Below, in pieces: positions 8,072-10,872 of a stretch of 10,872 nucleotides of DNA. The notes beneath the pieces were generated by a model that worked only from the letters and a program-made list of their open reading frames with translations, made no database searches and was not told the DNA's origin. Every line of letters starts with the position of its first letter. Position 1 is the stretch's first letter. Source of the stretch: Acidithiobacillus montserratensis (GTDB lineage Bacteria; Pseudomonadota; Gammaproteobacteria; Acidithiobacillales; Acidithiobacillaceae). A program made the position numbers and the translations under genes. The stretch covers positions 1 through 10,872 of the forward strand of contig NZ_JABBOU010000067.1 of NCBI RefSeq assembly GCF_018853465.1. The letters are read 5' to 3'.

Positions 8072-8210
8072 GTTCCCAACGGCTTTTTGACGCCATCATT
8101 CTGTTAAAAACACACACATAGGGAACACAGATGACCATTACCAGAACCGAAATCACCAGTCACGTTACAAACACCATTGACTTCGCGAGATTGAGCGCTA
8201 TTTTTCCTCC
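8072..8210. other. Intergenic gap between convergent integrase and CD-NTase genes
   Basis: This 139-base stretch separates two genes that face each other. No convincing stem with a T run is seen on either strand, only short imperfect stems such as CGC/GCG near 8180-8195 before a run of five Ts. It holds the start of one small possible reading frame (listed separately) and nothing else that can be supported. Confidence 0.5.
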
Positions 8211-8277
8211 TCAGAGCCGAAACAGTTTTTTCATTTCGTTCTCTGCCGTTACCGGCATCTCATCTTTCTCATACTGA
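8131..8277 (+). CDS. Small uncertain reading frame, possibly the remnant start of a lost gene
   Basis: A 48-codon frame begins at ATG 8131, with a well-placed AGGGA (8120-8124) six bases before it, and ends at TGA 8275. The N-terminal 27 residues (MTITRTEITSHV and onward) lie in otherwise empty sequence, while the rest runs antisense to the 3' end of the CD-NTase gene. I do not recognise the product. The good ribosome-binding site just after the integrase suggests either a real small protein or the severed start of a gene that once followed the integrase. The overlap with a clear gene keeps confidence low. Confidence 0.2.
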   Translation: MTITRTEITSHVTNTIDFARLSAIFPPQSRNSFFISFSAVTGISSFSY

Positions 8278-8990
8278 CGAACTTTCGCCACGATGATTTT
8301 CGCGCGGGTAATCTCGTCGTTAACCCACTGTGTGTATGAGGAACTCGTGTTCAGGTTATTAATGACCGCGAAGAAATAATCTTTTTGGTTTACCAGGAAC
8401 CAGAAGCTCAGGCCACAGACCCATTTTTCCATCTCGAAAGAGGATCGAAAAGGAAAACCTGCGGTCGCATTCCAGTACTTGAACAACCGAATGGACGGCT
8501 TGATCAGTGACTTGTGCTCTTTGTTCCTCGCCTCAAGAGTTGCGTTGAAATCATTCGGGTTTGTAGTCATCCAGCCGCCAGATCCATCCGGAATCTGCAA
8601 CTTGCTGAGCCAAGTCGTTGTTGCGGGCACGAGGTCGAATTTGATGTGGTTCAGCTCGAGGACAATGGTCGGGCTGGACTGGCGGATGTCCGAAGAGCTG
8701 TAGTACTTCTCGACGAAAGTTTTCAGCCGGTTCAGATAGGTCTGTGGCGTGGCGTTGTTCTCGCCAAACACGATCATGTAGTCAATATCAGAACGCTCGT
8801 CCATAGAGCGCGGCAGAATTGTGCCCCGCGTCGACGACCCGAAGCGGAAGTGCTGCTTGATTACACCGCTAGCGAAATATTGACCAATCCGGGTTTGCAG
8901 CGTAGAAATAGAGGTCGTGATCGACGACTGCTCGGTTGTGGAGAGCACAGCACTGCTGGCTGTATCTGTCAGAAAGCTCAATACCGACAT
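8211..8990 (-). CDS. CD-NTase (SMODS-type nucleotidyltransferase), CBASS-like signal synthase
   Basis: CD-NTases (cGAS/DncV-like) make cyclic di- or trinucleotides that activate a partner effector during phage infection. The 259-residue protein has the polymerase-beta-type signature: GSSTRGT at 51-57, the first two catalytic aspartates in SDID (D68, D70) with YMIVF after them, and the third in KFDLVPA (D119). The region SFEMEKW (184-190) is the conserved helix of the second lobe. It is shorter than many CD-NTases (300-400) but fits the short SMODS group found next to SLATT proteins. ATG 8990 is chosen because GGAG lies 10 bases upstream within the SLATT 3' end; an ATG at 9059 would add 23 residues overlapping that gene. 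Four bases separate it from the SLATT gene. No Cap2/Cap3-like gene is present downstream. The nucleotide product cannot be predicted. Confidence 0.88.
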   Translation of the reverse strand: MSVLSFLTDTASSAVLSTTEQSSITTSISTLQTRIGQYFASGVIKQHFRFGSSTRGTILPRSMDERSDIDYMIVFGENNATPQTYLNRLKTFVEKYYSSSDIRQSSPTIVLELNHIKFDLVPATTTWLSKLQIPDGSGGWMTTNPNDFNATLEARNKEHKSLIKPSIRLFKYWNATAGFPFRSSFEMEKWVCGLSFWFLVNQKDYFFAVINNLNTSSSYTQWVNDEITRAKIIVAKVRQYEKDEMPVTAENEMKKLFRL

Positions 8991-8994
8991 CTTG

Positions 8995-9516
8995 TTAATT
9001 CTCCTCGTCCACTTTGTGCATGGCTTCGCCTTCTTCGATGCCTTTGCGTGCAGAGACAAATGCGCGCCGCGGAATGCTCGGGCTCTTCTGGTTCAGCTCA
9101 TTGCGTGCAGAGGCAAGAGCCTTCAATCTCTCAGGAAGCTCGCCCAGCCTATTCGTCTCAAGCAATTCGATCTCACGAAAAAAACGGGCTTCATTTCGAA
9201 GAGCCAAAAACTGTCCGGCAGCGGCCCAGTGCATTGCAGCGCGCTCGTTCGGCTTGAGAAAGGTCATCAATCCCGTCAGTAGCGACGCCAGCAAGGTGAA
9301 GGCACTGGCCCACTCAGGTTGGCTTTTGACCAGAGTGGCACCTGCAATCGCACCAAGAGCGGTTGCTGGCACACCGAGCCAGTAGTTGCGCCGAACCCAT
9401 GTGTCTTCGGCATTGAAATGCCCCTTGCTCGAATACAGGGCGTCTTCTTCCAGTCGCTCGGCCTCTCTGCAAAGGGCAGAAATTTTGGCTTGATCCTCTG
9501 GGGATGTTCCTGTCAT
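8995..9516 (-). CDS. SLATT two-transmembrane protein, presumed membrane effector
   Basis: SLATT proteins (SMODS and SLOG-associating two-TM effectors) are small membrane proteins placed beside nucleotide-signal synthases and are thought to permeabilise or disrupt the inner membrane when activated. The 173-residue protein has a charged helical N-terminus (about 1-38), TM1 at about 46-63 (WLGVPATALGAIAGATLV), a short turn, TM2 at about 69-87, then a long cytosolic helical part with the family-typical LKPNERAAMHW (87-97) and GQFLALRNEARFF (101-113). No separate ligand-binding domain is visible, so the sensor must be in the helical tail or partner. ATG 9516 is chosen because GGAGG stands 5 bases before it; a longer frame from 9606 would run into hsdR with an arginine-rich, unconvincing start. 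It lies 25 bases after hsdR and 4 before the CD-NTase gene, in one direction. Confidence 0.85.
   Translation of the reverse strand: MTGTSPEDQAKISALCREAERLEEDALYSSKGHFNAEDTWVRRNYWLGVPATALGAIAGATLVKSQPEWASAFTLLASLLTGLMTFLKPNERAAMHWAAAGQFLALRNEARFFREIELLETNRLGELPERLKALASARNELNQKSPSIPRRAFVSARKGIEEGEAMHKVDEEN
9001..9006 (-). promoter_or_regulatory. Ribosome-binding site of the CD-NTase gene inside the last SLATT codons
   Basis: On the - strand GAGGAG encodes the Glu-Glu near the SLATT C-terminus and stands 10 bases before ATG 8990. The SLATT stop is only 4 bases before that ATG, so translation of the two genes is probably coupled. It also supports the shorter CD-NTase start. Confidence 0.65.
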
Positions 9517-9520
9517 CGCG

Positions 9521-9527
9521 TCCTCCC
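9521..9527 (-). promoter_or_regulatory. Ribosome-binding site that fixes the SLATT start
   Basis: GGGAGGA on the - strand, in the 25-base gap after the hsdR stop (9542-9544), lies 4-5 bases before ATG 9516. It decides for that ATG over the longer upstream frame. No promoter-like hexamers are seen in the gap, so the SLATT gene probably depends on transcription from the restriction operon. Confidence 0.7.
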
Positions 9528-9541
9528 GCACCCATTCGTCC

Positions 9542-10872
9542 TCATGCCGATGCCCCAGTCTGCGGCGGTGCCTTCGGCGGAACCGCGCCCGGCTGATAGG
9601 TCGCATCGAACACCGTGTCCGTCAGCCAGCGCTTGAAATTGGGGTTGTCGCTGAACTGCTTGAACAGCTCGGTGTGGTCGGACAGCAGCTCCAGCACCAC
9701 GCGGTTGAGCGCCTTGTCGTGCTCCAGCTTGGCGTTTTGCTTGTCGGAGTTCGCCTGCGCGTTCTGGTAGGCCTTGTCCTGCGCCACCCGCGCCGGGATT
9801 TCCTCGGCGATGACCTTGCGGATCTTGTCATCGTCCTTCCACTCGATATTGCCGAACAGGTCGTTGAAGGTCTTGATGATCGCGGAGAGCCTGTCGATGT
9901 CGGCTTCGCCTTTGCCGTCTCTACCACCGGGCGGCACCGGCTCGACGGTGGCGTCGGCATCGTCCATCGCCATCTTCAGCGCTGCTTTGGCCTCAACCCG
10001 GTAGCTGTCCATGTCGATGGTCTCCAGCACCCCCTTGGAGAGGTCTTCCTCCTTGGGCGCGGGCAACTTGGGGATGAGGAAGTTCAGGAAGATCGACAGC
10101 TTCTCCCACTTCGGATGACCGTAACTCAGGATCGCGGCAAGAAAGCCGTAGCTGCGCACGAAGGCCTTGGCTTTACCCTTGAACTTGACCTGATCGTCCT
10201 CGCCAAGCTTGTCTGAGTATTCGGCGACGCAAGCATCGAGGATGGGGTCGAGTTTGTCCCGGTCTGCGCCGCTCAAGTACAGCGCCACCAAGTCCTCCAC
10301 CTGCTGCCAGCTATACACCTGCTGCCCGTCGAGTTCGCCCTTCAGGTCGTGCAGCTTGTTAGCGTCGGTTTCGCCGGTCTGGATGGTGGCCCGGTAGTAG
10401 TCCTGGAACGCCGCCTTCACCGCCTCGGCGTTGTCAGCGAAGTCGAGCACGAAAGTGTCGTGCTTTTGCGGGTGTGCGCGGTTCAGGCGTGACAGGGTCT
10501 GTACTGCCAACACGCCCGCCAGCGGCTTGTCCACGTACATCGTGTGCAGCAAGGGTTCATCGAAGCCGGTGACGAACTTGTTGGCAACGATCAGGAAGCG
10601 ATATGGGTCTTGCTTGAGATTGGCCGGAATGTCCTTGCTCGGAAACCCGTTCAGATCAGCCTCAGTCTTCTTCTGGCCGCCAATCTCGAAGTCGCCCGAG
10701 TACGCCACGATGGCCTTGTACGGGCTCTTGATCTGGGTGAGGTAGTCCGACACCTCGCGCCAGTAGTCGATGGCCCGCGCGATGCCGTTGCAAACGATCA
10801 TCGCCCGCGCTTTGCCACCGATCTTCTGCTTGCCCGCGACCTGTGCGATGAAGTGATCGACCATGATCTCGG
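9542..10872 (-). CDS. hsdR: Type I restriction enzyme HsdR, C-terminal part (5' end beyond the right edge)
   Basis: HsdR is the translocating and cleaving subunit of type I restriction-modification complexes, acting with HsdM and HsdS. About 442 residues are visible and the frame is open at the window edge, so the N-terminal nuclease and first helicase lobe are outside. Counting from the Met at 10864, helicase lobe 2 starts at residue 1, with the motif IV region at ARAMIVC (19-25) and AIVAYSG (51-57), motif V in VTGFDEP (98-104) and motif VI in QTLSRLNRA (122-130). After about residue 160 comes the helical C-terminal domain, ending near NPNFKRWLTD (405-414), then a short Pro/Ala-rich tail. 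The gene is complete at the 3' end. Its G+C is higher than the CD-NTase gene. hsdM/hsdS would be expected upstream, past the edge. Confidence in the family is high. Confidence 0.93.
   Translation of the reverse strand, partial: EIMVDHFIAQVAGKQKIGGKARAMIVCNGIARAIDYWREVSDYLTQIKSPYKAIVAYSGDFEIGGQKKTEADLNGFPSKDIPANLKQDPYRFLIVANKFVTGFDEPLLHTMYVDKPLAGVLAVQTLSRLNRAHPQKHDTFVLDFADNAEAVKAAFQDYYRATIQTGETDANKLHDLKGELDGQQVYSWQQVEDLVALYLSGADRDKLDPILDACVAEYSDKLGEDDQVKFKGKAKAFVRSYGFLAAILSYGHPKWEKLSIFLNFLIPKLPAPKEEDLSKGVLETIDMDSYRVEAKAALKMAMDDADATVEPVPPGGRDGKGEADIDRLSAIIKTFNDLFGNIEWKDDDKIRKVIAEEIPARVAQDKAYQNAQANSDKQNAKLEHDKALNRVVLELLSDHTELFKQFSDNPNFKRWLTDTVFDATYQPGAVPPKAPPQTGASA

Larger units (their letters stand above)
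6936..10872. mobile_element. Left part of an integrated genomic (defence) island
   Basis: From the tRNA-Lys end to the right edge the content changes from conserved cell-envelope and metabolism genes to an integrase and accessory defence genes (SLATT protein, CD-NTase, type I restriction subunit). Composition also becomes uneven: by hand count 8221-8580 is about 46% G+C, while 9961-10080 in hsdR is about 62%, so the pieces probably have separate histories. No transfer or replication gene is seen, and the far end is not in the window, so it could be an integrative element or a mobilisable island. Confidence 0.7.

Noticed and set aside
8991..9059. Longer CD-NTase start at 9059 overlapping the SLATT gene
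   Set aside because: The extra 23 residues are the SLATT 3' end in another frame; ATG 8990 has its own ribosome-binding site and the catalytic domain begins well after it.
8514..9257. Long + strand frame of 247 codons opposite the CD-NTase and SLATT genes
   Set aside because: It is antisense to two well-supported genes, spans their junction, and has no recognisable domain or ribosome-binding site.
9517..9606. Longer SLATT start at 9606 overlapping hsdR
   Set aside because: The extra residues are arginine-rich and unlike the family start; GGAGG five bases before 9516 marks the real start.
9674..10216. + strand frame of 180 codons opposite hsdR
   Set aside because: It is a shadow of a G+C-rich coding strand; the leucine/valine/arginine-rich product shows no family features, while hsdR motifs are clear on the other strand.

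Overview
The window joins a piece of ordinary chromosome (1 to about 6935) to the start of a transferred island (from about 6936 to the right edge, which it does not reach the end of). The host is a Gram-negative proteobacterium: it carries the two-gene TamA/TamB outer-membrane assembly system, a ThiO-type glycine oxidase and a tRNA-Lys gene with an encoded CCA end. The sequence feels like an Acidithiobacillus-type gammaproteobacterium, but that is an impression and nothing in the window fixes the genus.

Chromosomal part, all on the + strand: tamA (cut by the left edge) overlaps tamB, and thiO follows 18 bases later, so the three probably share a transcript. A short AT-rich gap then leads to a Fur-superfamily regulator whose second metal site has the PerR ligand spacing but which has none of the structural zinc cysteines. 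Next comes a tRNA-Lys(CTT) gene with a strong promoter of its own.

Island part: the 3' end of the tRNA is the likely attachment site. A strong rho-independent terminator lies 11 bases past the CCA, then a complete tyrosine integrase gene reads rightwards. Facing it on the - strand is a compact defence operon, read from the right edge inwards: the C-terminal part of hsdR (type I restriction motor subunit), a SLATT two-transmembrane protein 25 bases later, and a short CD-NTase (SMODS nucleotidyltransferase) 4 bases after that. The last two look like a minimal CBASS-type module: the CD-NTase would make a cyclic nucleotide or oligonucleotide on infection, and the SLATT protein would be the membrane effector. 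Its placement directly behind hsdR, with a Shine-Dalgarno sequence for the CD-NTase inside the last codons of the SLATT gene, suggests that restriction and nucleotide-signalled defence are expressed together.

The most interesting items are this hsdR-SLATT-CD-NTase arrangement, the PerR-like regulator without structural zinc cysteines, the loss of the usual Arg in the TamA loop-6 motif, and the details of the tRNA/island junction (a T-stem mismatch, a terminator on the island side, an inverted repeat in front of the integrase).
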